Of a stretch of 64,000 nucleotides of DNA, positions 23,082 through 34,500 are shown in pieces. Where the stretch lies: assembly GCA_037349105.1 (NCBI GenBank), contig JAYJMM010000109.1:1191001-1255000 (forward strand), read 5' to 3'. Made by a program: the position numbers and the translations under genes. The DNA is from Limnomonas spitsbergensis (lineage: Eukaryota; Chlorophyta; Chlorophyceae; Chlamydomonadales). Under the pieces are notes generated by a model. That model worked only from the letters and a program-made list of their open reading frames with translations, had not been told where the DNA came from and made no database searches. Numbering within the stretch: position 1 is the first letter of the stretch; each line of letters begins with the position of its first letter.

Positions 23082-23312
23082 TGAATGTCGTCACATCTCT
23101 GGGCCCTGCTGAAATGAAGCTCAGCCACGTTGGCAAACATCAAGTCAGGCAGGTGATAGACATCTGTGAAGCTCAAGACACCAAACCAGGTTGCATCACT
23201 TATCCCCTCTCTTCCTTTTAGTTCCTCCTTTACTCCCTTCTGAACAGTTGGGCGCCCACGCGGCCGAGCTTTGAGCGGGCCCAGAGGTTTAACGTCATTG
23301 ATTGACTTATCC
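23082..23312. repeat. Element bounded by inverted copies of the dispersed repeat
   Basis: A reverse copy (AATGTCGTCACATCTCTGGG, CCCTGC; about 23082-23130) and a forward copy (GGGCGCCCACGCGGCCGAGC, GGGCCCAGAGGTTTAACGTC, ATTGA; about 23250-23312) face each other. The ends therefore form terminal inverted repeats of about 22 bp (AATGNCGT...TCTGGGCCC). The internal part reads TTTAGTTCCTCCTTTACTCC, the complement of the purine tract at other copies. The layout is consistent with a ~230-bp MITE. Confidence 0.6.
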
Positions 23313-23906
23313 CGATCATCATAGCCATGCCGGGACCTACCGTAGACTTTAAAAATGTCAGGAAATTTACAGCTGTGGTAACGGTTTGATTGTAACGAAA
23401 AGAACAAACAGCACATGCTACCATCAGTCCCAGAGAGTCCCAGTCCTTACGTCATTTCTTTGCATGGAAGTATGGTTCATACTCCACACGTACCCTGGCG
23501 AAATTTCAAACAATCATACATTACCGTATGTACCCATCATAGATCATGGCCCATATCCCTACCACAAGAACAAGAACTATTTGCAAGTCTTCAGCAACGC
23601 CTCAACACACCCACTGTTGTTGCAGAACGGGCGCCGCACAATCCTGGAATGGAACTATCCTTCCCCCCCCCCCCCAACATCGGCATAAATCGACAACTGA
23701 CACGAATGCGCTGACCTTTCGCCTAGGCCGCTTGAATTGGCTGGACACTGAACATCCAGCAAACAACTGGCTTACAACGATTGTTTCATTGGCCAAATGG
23801 TCAAAGTGGGCAACAACCGGTACAGGGGTCCTCAGTTCCAACTGAACCTACAGGGGCCTCAGCCCCGCCCCCCCCCTTTCCTCTCAGGGCACCGTGACCT
23901 TGTACA
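23313..23906. other. 3' flank of the DUF3638 gene
   Basis: No exon securely identified. Because the last minus-strand exon has a donor-like TTC|GTGAGG at 23919, C-terminal exons could lie here, but nothing resembling the family's C-terminus was seen. A run of C occurs at about 23661-23672. Confidence 0.3.
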
Positions 23907-25575
23907 TCACATCCTCACGAAGTTGGAGGTGCAGAATAGCTTTGGGGACCAGTTCACTTCACGCAGCATCTTGATTTGCATTGAGACAAGCTCTCTTGAC
24001 AGGGGCCTTGCACCTGCCAGCGAGTCCAAAGCATCGAGCGAGCCTGCATCTAAAGCGGTGGTATAGTCCCAGTCCCTCTCGGATGCTGCCCGCACCCGTG
24101 CCACCTGCCGCTCCACCTCCTCCTCCTCCTCGTCCTCCTTCTCCATCTCTCTCTCACACTCCTCCTCCACCGCCATACCTGCAACCACCGAGTGGCCCTT
24201 CCCAATCTGGTGGCCACGCGAGATGACCGCCTGCACCAGGTGTGCCCTCCTGCTTGCCTCAAGGGTGCCATCCAGAGCGTCCCTGACCCGCCTCTGATGC
24301 GACAGTTGAGTGACCAGGGCAGGCACCAGCTGGGCGCTCCTGCCCGCGCCATACAGCTCATGCAGCTCCAGCACCTCATCCTCCATCACTGCGTCAGGCC
24401 GCTGCAAGGTGGCTGCAAAGGTTAGGCCCTGCTTGGACCACTCCATGATGCCGGTGAGCGTCCCCTGCACAGTGTTGTCCCGCACCCACTGAAGCACTTG
24501 AGCGGGCGAGGGCTCATTCTCCATGCCCAGGCCATTCGCGCCTCGGATCTTGGCTGTGACGTTGGCTTCGGCCGCAAAGTGCAGCTTCTGTCCGCGGCCC
24601 AGCATGCGCAGCCGGCCGGCCGCCTGCATCATCTTGTCCTTGCAAAGGGTGGGCCCCAGCGTCAGCAGTCCCACAGCCGAGGGGCGCAGCTGCAGGTCCG
24701 CGCCGCGGCAACGTGCATCATCATAGATGACAAAGGCCAGGCTGTCTGCCACCGGGGAGGCGTGGCGGGGCAGGCAGCGGCCGCGCGCCTCGAGCACCAT
24801 CCATGTCCTACGGGCTTCGTCAAAGAAGGTGACACCATGGTGGCTGCCAGGATCCAGGCGACGCACAAGGTACTCGGCAGCTTGCCTGGGACAAAGAGAT
24901 AAAAGGGCCTCAAAAGACGGATCAAAGTAAAACGTTGGCACTACTGAGCACCTATGTAGTCTCTCTGGGCTGTTCCAAACTGAAAGTCTTGTAGGATGTT
25001 CTGATTAGTACACGGATGCAAGCTCTGGGTGACAACTTCACAGTTGAAGCACCAGCCCACTGGATCTACCCTTCTGGCTGCTGCTGCAATGAAGGTCATC
25101 AATAAATCAATCAATAAATCAATCTGACGGTAGAGGCCAACAAGAAGGCATGGACTGCACCTTTGATAATAAGCACTGGAAATCCAGTTATGGGGCTGGG
25201 ATGGCTTCTTTATTTCGAAATACGGTACTGGTCTTGTAGTGCCAGCAGCGATCCTTGATGTTCTCGATTTCCCGAATGCCTTCAGGTGACTCAGGAGCTC
25301 CTGATATCTATTATTTTAATGGCCTGGTTTTGCAGAATGGATTATATGGCATCATCACAGCCACCACATTCCTGTGGATCTACACCGGTTTCTCGACCCT
25401 TTCACCTTCTGTTTAAAGCGTCACCAGTCCAACCCAGCCCCCCCCCCACAGCTCTCATGCCTGCTCCATCTCACTTGTTTGAGGTCCCTGCCAGGAGGGC
25501 GCCACAGTCCAGGATGGCGTCCAGCTTCAGGGCCAGGGCTTGGTCCAAGAGGGCCTGCCAGGTGGGCTGACCTGC
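23907..25575 (-). CDS. DUF3638-family gene: C-terminal exons
   Basis: Exon 25575-25475 (AGQPTWQALLDQALALKLDA, ending CAAACAA|GTGAGA) joins in phase to 24885-23907, which reads VTFFDEARRTWMVLEARGRC, 'FVIYDDARCRGADLQL' and 'LTLGPTLCKDKMMQAAGRLR', a helicase C-terminal-like block with an Asp-Asp-Ala-Arg-(x)-Arg-Gly motif. A Glu-rich acidic segment (about 24100-24170) and LREVNWSPKLF follow. The frame stops at 23907, but TTC|GTGAGG at 23919 is a plausible donor, so more C-terminal sequence may exist. Confidence 0.88.
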
Positions 25576-28500
25576 CTGTAGGAGGGAGGGCGCAGCCAAC
25601 TCATATCACCGGCAATGAGCTTGCTGTGAACAAGGGCATCCAGTGCTGCGACGAGGAGGTACCCGCGGCACCTCCTTCAACTCATGGTGTCCATCTGAAT
25701 GTCATGGAGGACAGGATGGACAGGATGAAAGGGTCCAAGGAGTCAGGTGCTGCCGCCTGGTTTTGAAACAATCCGAAAATAACCGACATCAAGGTGCGCT
25801 CCTCAGCATGCAGTGTGCTTCTGTGCTGCATCCTCCAGTTGCTGCATGCAACTGCTACTCCTACTCCCACCACTGAGAACACTTGGGTTTTCTTTGCATG
25901 TCCACGAGGCCTCAGGAATTGTATGTGACGTGCTGGGTCCACGATAAAAACAACCACATTGGCAAGGACCCAAATTTGAAGTCCCTCAGGCCCTGCTCGT
26001 TGCTCACTACTCACAGAAACTGATATGTGTTAATCAGACAGACGCAAGCTGTAGACTGCCTCGACTTGGGAAGTGGGTTTTTGACTGTGCCTCCAGCCTG
26101 TCCATCCACCCATCTTCTACTGTGTGTGCTTTGACTAACTGAGCAAACAGCGTGAGCACGCTTGCAGTACCGTGCTACGCTTTTTAAACTCGTAGTTTAA
26201 TAACACTTTTTCTGATACTTGCACTTATCTTGCACCCTCTGAACAGCCCGGGTACTGGTAACATCAAGTCTGATGAGTAATGATTATAAATGAGAAAGAG
26301 TGGTGCATGGAAATAGTGTTGAGTGATGTGTGATACTCACTTTGAGCGTGCTGTAGCCCACAGTATCATCCATGACCACAGCCAGCATCCTGCCGTTGGT
26401 CTCCATCAGAGAAGGCTCCTCCGGCTCCAGCTCCTGACGCACTTGCAGCGGCAACAGGCGATGATTGTCATTGGTTCCCGAGAACCCCACCACCGCGCCG
26501 CGTGCATTCTCCGCCAGGTGCCAGCTGCTGGCCGCCAGTCGCTGGGGGTACTGCTGGGTCTCAGTGGGCAGCACGCAGAAGTTGAGCCAGAAGTCGATCA
26601 GGGCCATGTTGTGGCTGTAGTAGCGGAACAGCAGGTCCAGCTGCTGGGCATTGCTTGGGTCGAGCTTGGAGACCATGTCCAGGGCGCTGCGGTCGCCTGC
26701 AGATAGGCAGGAGGGGAGTGGCACTTTGGCTTGGCAGACCGTCGTGAAGGCGGAGGAACGGGCGTCATCTGTGGCAGGCTGCTCAGGAGGAAAATAATCT
26801 AGAGGCCTGGACAACGACTGCGTAGCCGGCGCGCTAATTGGGAGGGCCACATGGCCTTCAGCCTCAGGCCTCAGTATCAACACCCACGCTCCTCACCCAC
26901 GGGCACAAGTCCCATGCATCAAATGTGATGCCCCGCCGGACTGCACAAACCTCACAAACTTCACCCACATAGCCCCATGTATCCCCCCGCCTCATCGCCG
27001 ATCCTCACCCCCTGATCCCCAACATCCGCTTCCAATCTGAACCGTATCGATTGCGGACACGTGTGCTCGCTGCAAGAAATTTGAACCCCTGCCTTCTGCC
27101 CCACCTGCGTCCATGCTGCCTGATGAGAGCTGAAACCACTCCCTGTAGTGCTCCTCCTTGGCGCTCTGTCCGAGCCCGAGCAGCTTCTGGAGCGCCTCCA
27201 GCAGCTGGTCCGGGCTGAGGCCGTCATGATAGTATGACAGGGTGGTCAACATTAAGGCCACGTCGGGCTGGGCGAACTCACTGCGGTCGGAGGGCGTGTG
27301 GGCCGCACGGAAGGGCACAGCGAGACGCTTCCGACCAGAGCCGGTTCTGCAGACAAAGGGAAGGGTGGTTTGATCGTAGGTGCCCGATATGTCTCAAGCC
27401 TGGTATTTGAATTTCAGAGCATTTTGAATCGGAAGAAGGCGGACCTGAATACAAGTGTTTTGACACGGAGGTGCCCAATGAATGGATAGCAGTCCAATCG
27501 GGCTGCCAGTGCAGAGGCTGCATGCAGCAGAGATATAATATAGGAACAAACAGTATGCTAGCAGGGTATGCAGCCACAATACTGCCTTCAACAAAACCAA
27601 AGCAGGTCCGGGCAGCACTGGATGGGCCCCAAGGCTGCTCAAGACATCCCGTGGACTGCAAAAACTCTTCACAAATTAATGTGAGGGGAAACCTATCTGA
27701 AGCATGCTGCCTAATCCACAGGTCTGCTTCATTATCAGTGACCCTGGCTAAGTGCTTGAACCAGCCGCAGGCCTGGCTGTGTGTGTGTTGTGCTGCATCT
27801 GGACTACAGCTTAAACAACGACACCCATGGCTTGCCTCTTGCTGAACTGCACGTTCAAATTCTCTCTCTGATCCAGCAACCCTGCATACCCTGCATACCC
27901 TGCATACCCTGCATACCCTGCATGATCCCTTGCACATGGCTTGCATGCCACATGCAACATGTGGTGCATTAGCTTATGTATACGATATGAGAATGTGTAC
28001 GATACAATGATACTGGCGCATTGGTGCCATTGGTAGATAGGTAAGATAATCACCTGTTGACTCCGTACTCCACAAGGTGTCTCTTCTGCAGCGCATGCAA
28101 CAGCAAGCCGCCACTCAGCACGCCCCTGAGCGCCAGCACGTGGTCCACTTGGTCTTGGCTGATGCCGCCTTTATTGGTCCCAAGCAGCGACAGGGCATCG
28201 CTCCTCCCGTTGATTATGCTCGCAAAGATGCTGGCCTGCAGGGCGCAATTGTCAGAGGGGTCAGACCCCAGCAGCATGCCGGGCCGAACTTAGTTGGAAA
28301 ATCCATAGGTGTTGTTCTGATGTTGCGATCTTGGTGCAGATCCCTAGGTGCTTGATAATTTTGCATTTCATAAGGCTGCAAAAGCCAGGGCCCCGCTGCA
28401 CACCCACACACTAATAGCGGGTTTCCTTCTTCAAGGTTTTTGAGCTGTACAGTCCATTGGAGGCCAGGACAGTCCCGGGGACTTGTACCCGGGAACCATT

Positions 28501-31500
28501 GAAGAGACTGACAAAAGGGAAAGCAGAGCTAGCCTGGCCCAACCAATCACCCAACCAATACCCACCACCAGAGAGGGACAGATCACACACAAAACAAAAT
28601 ATCTACATGCTACAATTCGTCCACCGGTATGCTCCACAATGAATCATATAGCTCATTTTTCAAAACCAACCCTCAAAAGGATGATGAGTGAGGCTTGGTG
28701 TGTGACTTGTGTGGATTGGTTTGCTGTATCTTTGATTCACATCCCACTGAACCTTTTCCTGCTTCACCTTGCTAGGATTGTCTTGCATCCACCTCAGCTC
28801 GTAGGGCGGATTGTCCAGGAGTGCCTCCGCCAGCTTTGTCATCAGCAGCGGAGCAGCGGCGTTCAGCGCCTCACCGGGCAACAGCCGCAAGCCACGGAAG
28901 GAGCCAGGGTGCCTAGTACAACATTTGATACAGCATATAGAAAGAGATCACTGCCGGGGAGTGGCAGCATGCAAGCTAACAGGCTTAAGTCGGTGGGGGG
29001 CATTCGCAAATTTCAAACAAGGTGCAGGCTGCGACATGATAAATGACAGCACATTTGACTCATTATGCAGATTATCATAATTCTGCTGATCATCATCATC
29101 ATCAGCTATGTTTGATATCCGATGAATGTTTCAAGGATGGCTGTGTGGATGCAGCCTTTCCAACAGCTGCAATCTGAACTAATGGGCTGGATGCTGTCTG
29201 CCCCTGAGCGGACTGGGCCTTGCCTGGTTTGTGATGATGTCCACACGGCCTTGTCCAGCCAGGTCTCTGCTCTCTCTGCAACCAAGTGCAGGATAGCTTG
29301 CATTGCAGACACCCTCTGCCGGAAGGAGGGAAGCCCGGAGGCAGACCCGCACGCGTACACAAGCTGAAACCTGATTAAGGAGAGGGAGATGGATGAAAAT
29401 GAGAGATGGATCAAAAGGAGGGAGGGAGGGAGGGAGAGATCTGGATGAGTTAAGAGAGGCTGGGGTTTTGAAGGTGGACCAATCTGAAATCTTACGGACC
29501 TGAGAACGTATGTGTCACATGTGTGGTGTCCAGTCTATCAGACGTCAGGTTTCATGTATTAGTTACGGCATGGGCGCAGGCGTAGCCAGCCTTGCAAAGC
29601 ATGAGGCTGGCGGATTTGACCCCCCCAGTCACGACTGGCCACCTGCAGGCAATGTCAACAAGCAGCAGCAGCAGGCAACACAGCAGACAGATTCAGCAGG
29701 AGGTATCAGCCAGGCTAATCAATAACCTGGCAGCACCTCCAGTCTGTGAGATCATGGGCTAGACTCCAGAGCATGTGGCGAAGAATTGCCTATGTGGTAT
29801 ATCACAGCTGCTCACCTGTGGTGCAGCAGCTCGTCGCTCTCGTCAAGCAGGTCCTGATAGGGCAGGGCAGCGAGCTCGTCCAGTGCCAAGCACACGTCCA
29901 AATCCCCCTTGGCCCTCATCTCGTGCCATTTGAGGTGCAGGGACGCACGCTGCTCTGGAGCCACCAGCAGGATGCCGCCAACCTGGAGGTGGGAAAATTA
30001 GTGGAAGGAACCAGAATAGGATTTTTGAATTTGAGATGCAGTGATACCCGCTGATTCGGGGCCACCAGCAGGATGCCGCCATCCTAGACTTCGAAGGAGC
30101 CTGAGGCGAAAACCCTCTTTTCATGTGCGGGAGGATGCATGGAAAGAAAATGAAGCCCTTGACTGCAGATGCGCTTGCATGTCCAAGTCAAGGTTGCATT
30201 CAGCAGCAGGCTGTCGTGCCATGCAGGAGGATCCCTGTCAGCATATGGTAGGCAATTGAACACTCTTTCCTCGCAGTTGCATCACCATGCAGGAGGATCC
30301 CTGTCAGTATATGGTAGGTAGTTAAACAAGCTTTCCTATCAGTCGCTTCACCATGCAATCTTCTCAGGGAGACCTTGTTGCCCTTACTTCCCCCCCCTTC
30401 TCACTTTGCACCTGATCATAGTCCATGTGCCATCTATCAGCACACAGCGGTCATGACCGAGCCTGATCAATCTTTGACAATCTTAGCTACTCCAGGAGCC
30501 TAACTCCTGTTCATTTCATACCTGTTTGCAGTACATTTACACCGGCCTGCAGTACATTTCACACCTGTATGCAGTACATTTCACACCTGATTGAAGTACA
30601 TTTCACACCTGTCTGCAGTACTGCAAGCAGGCTTTCATGGCCTGGGCCCCCTGCTTGGTGATGTCCACATCACGATGGAACGGCATCGTGAAGATCTTGC
30701 GCCCCAACACGCTGGCGGACATGAAGCGCTGCAGGTAGCCGTGAGCCTCATCCAGGAGGGGGGAGAGCAGGTGCAGGCGGACCTGGGGGACACATGTGGG
30801 TGGGCATTCATGAACGCTCACATTCAGGGGCACTTCATTTGGGATGCGGAAAGATGCATGACGGGAACCTGCAGATGCACCAGCTTGATGTCAAGCCGTG
30901 TCTATCGGACGAAAGGCTGGACAGTAGGAAGGGGCCGAGCATGTGGGTGGGGGCCTGGCAGGGGCTGAGAATTTGGGCAGGGACCGAGCATTTTGGCAGG
31001 TGCTTCCTCCCTGGGATAGGAGGGGGAAGAGGAATTATTTCCAACCAATCAGCACAAAGTGATATTACGTCCATTACATGGGTGGTGAGTTGTGTCGTCT
31101 TGGCACTTTTGAGGTACTGTATAATTGAGTTGATAATTCACCATTTCAAGACAAGGTGCTGTCCCCTCCCCCACCTGTCAACGAGAGCCTTTTCAAATCT
31201 GGTGTTGCAGTACTTTTTCGATGGGAAAAATACATAACTTTTAAACACGTGCAGCTTTTGAATACGTGCTTGGGCTTTTTTTTCGTCCCCCTCACGCACT
31301 GGACTAGGCTTCAAGTAGCCTTGGTGGTGGATCCAGTCCCCCGACTCCCTGATCCTGTACACACCACTGGATCTCTGTGCCTTGTCCAGTACAAGACCAG
31401 CATGGGCAAGATCACACGCGTTTTCCCCTCGCCCATGTTGAGCTGGTCGATGGTCCCGGGACTGGAGATGAGATGCTTTGCAATCCAGTGCTGGTTGGGC

Positions 31501-34500
31501 CGGATCTGCAGCTGCCCCTCAGCTTCCAGCACCAGCCACTCGGGGTGCAGCTCGGGGTCCCATGTGCGATGGACCAGCAGCTCCTGCACACCAGTGAGCA
31601 GACAACAGGAGGAGTTGATTGACGATGGTTTGCGTACCCTCAAAAGAGAAAAACAAATACATAAATATATTATTTATCCAGTCGTGTTTGGCTCCCATAC
31701 AAATATTCATCCAGTCGTGTTTGGCTCCCATACAAATATTCATCCAGTCGTGTTTGGCTCCCATACAAATATTCATCCAGTCGTGGTTGGCTCCCATACA
31801 AATATTCATCCAGTCGTGGTTGGCTCCCATATTGCTACTGTACTCTCCCAGGTAAACTTGGTCCTGTTCAGGCAGTCTAGAGAAGCAAGAGAACAGACTA
31901 ATAAGACTTCATAGCTCACTAAATTTGACCATCGCAATGTGTATTAAGTGTACTGCCCCCGGTGTCTACAACGGGGCCATCAGGGAGAGACCTGGCTCTA
32001 TAGACAGTGGTCGCAGATTTATAAATCGAATTGGTTTACAGGCACCTGTGACCTGCACCACCAAATCGTATTCCCTCATCTTCACCCCTTGATCTCACCC
32101 TGACAAGCAGTGGCTCCAGCGTCTTCCCTGCCTCCAGTAGCACCTGCAGCCTCTCCAGCCTGTCCTCCAGCACACACAGCTGCAGCCAGGTGTTGACCCC
32201 CTCCCGCAGCCGGCAGCACGCAGCATCAGAGAGAAAGGGGTTGTAGGAGCGGAGGCGGTCCGCAGCATCCACCGTACAGCAGGCAGCCAGGTCTAGTTGG
32301 CTAGGCCAGGGCGTGTGCTCCGACAGCCGCAAGAGACGGAAAGCAGGCCCATGGCTGGTCTCGGGCGGGACGTGCGACAGGTGCTGCATGAGGTACTGCT
32401 CAGCTACAGCCCGGTGAAGTGCAGTCTGGTCCTGAGACAGAGGGAGGGATGCGTGGGGGCATTGCATGGGGCAGGCGAGGGGCCCAGGTGTCATCGTATG
32501 ATCCACACTTTCCTACAGGAACGAAAGCCCGTCACACTTCCACACCGCGCCCGCCCCGCGAGTCACCCCGCGAGGCACAGCCTGAACAGCCTGAGGAGGG
32601 GCGCAGAAAACCACGAAGCCGTTGTCTTATGCGGTAGAGGAGGGGCAGCAGGGTGCCCAGTGGAGCATTAAAATAGGAAGATATGACTCCCCCTGTGCTG
32701 AGCCCTTAAGTCAGTGTCATATGCACAGCTTAGCGTACACAGCTTTGTATACAATGTTAGGTTCAGAACATGGTTGAACGCCAGATGACTGCCCCTTGCC
32801 TACCTGGTACCCATCACGACCGGTGGTGCCTCACCTGCATTAGGCGCAGCTGTCCCTGCAGCGCTGCTGGAGCCATATTGACCGAAGGCTTTGGGGAGCG
32901 GCAGAATACGTCCCAGCTACCTCGCAGCTCCTGATCCATCTGTTTCTTCAGCGGGAGGTCCGAGCACGTGCCGCACTGCAACGGGTACGGCCTAGGGGTG
33001 CCCGACGGCGTTGTCAGCACCACTGCCCTTTTAACCTCCATCTCAGTCTCTTCGATATACGATGCGTCGATGGGGCATTCTGGCACCTCAATCGTCCTGC
33101 AGCTGCCAGAGCGGAACCAGCCTGGGGCCGCTCGGGGCACTCGCCGCCGAACACCTCCCAAAGACCTGACCTCCTCCGCGTTTGTCAGCAGCATGTGGGG
33201 GTTGCTACACCAGCCCTGAAACAGCCCGCGAGAGCTCTCCGTGAGATAGCAGGTGCCTTCATCTGGGTTCAGACCAAGGTGATCCTTCTCAGCAGCGGCA
33301 GCAGCAGCAGTGGGCAGCAGGACTGGGGTACCCGCAGCAGAGCCCAGCTGCTGGGAGGCTGCTGCAGCAGGGTACAGGTGGGACAGCTGGGTGGCACTGA
33401 GGTGTAGCTCCCGTACCAGCAGCCCCAGGCCAGCCGCCAGGTGCCCACCAAGCCTCACCACGCTGTTCAGCTGGAGACGCTCCTGGGGCGTGAGAGGGGA
33501 GTTGCCCCAGGACTGACGCAGCAGCTGCATGGCCATCTGGGCACCGGTGCGCTGGCTGAGAGGCTCGGGCAGAAGGGTGGCGGTGGCGGCATACAGGGCT
33601 GCTAGCTGCAGGCGTGCCAGCTTGGAGGGGGCGCGCAGATCACCAAAGCGAGCGTGGATCTCAAAGCAGTGGGCCTGGAGGGGTATGACACACAGGAGGG
33701 GATGGATGGAGGGGTATGACACACGGGAGGGGATGGATGGAGGGGGTACGACACATGATAGGTGATGGATGGAGGGAGTATGACGCATGGGAGAGGATCG
33801 ATGGAGGGAGTATGACGCATGGGAGAGGATCGATGGGGGCTGAAAAGACTGAGGCACTTGCTGATTTGCTATGGTTCTTCAGTTTCAACATTGCAAAGCA
33901 GCTGAGGACTGTTCCGGATGCAGAGCTGGTGCCGGAGATTGAACGAAAGGAAGAAAGCTACGCCCCGCAGGGGCGTGTAGGTTAAGGAAATTGTGCGACA
34001 TGGGCCGTGGCACGAGGACTGGTGCCAGGGATTGAGATTTATTGGTTGGCCAAAGCCCCAAGCTTTGGTTTGATAAAAGAGGCATCTCAAGGCCAAGGCA
34101 TGCAGAGGGTGTGCACCACAATAAATAATTCAGTTGACCCTAAACCCTAAACCCTTAACCCTAGGTCTGCACCACAAATAAATAAATAATTCAGCTCCAA
34201 GCTGTAAAGGGCATGAGGGCCAGAAGTTACTTCACCTCGAGCGCTGCATCCACTTGGTCAGGGATGTCCACCCTGACGGTACAAGACCCGCGGCTCTGGG
34301 AGCCTGTGTCCATCGTGTGCTGCACCTCCCCCACTGGCACCAACACCAGCAGGTCCGCCCGCCTGGCACATGACGAGGAATGGCTGCTGAGGCCCGCTCC
34401 CCGCTCCAGGACCAGGTACTGGCAGAACTCCGGGAGCGTGTACCAGGCGTCTGCTCTGCCGCCATCCATGCAGTCTCCATTGGAGTCATGCTCTGCTGGC

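Noticed and set aside
25576..25660. Coding extension LVAALDALVHSKLIAGDMSW upstream of exon 25575
   Set aside because: The phase does not match the preceding exon (ends phase 0 at 26341), whereas the acceptor CTCCTACAG|GCAGGT at 25575 fits exactly.
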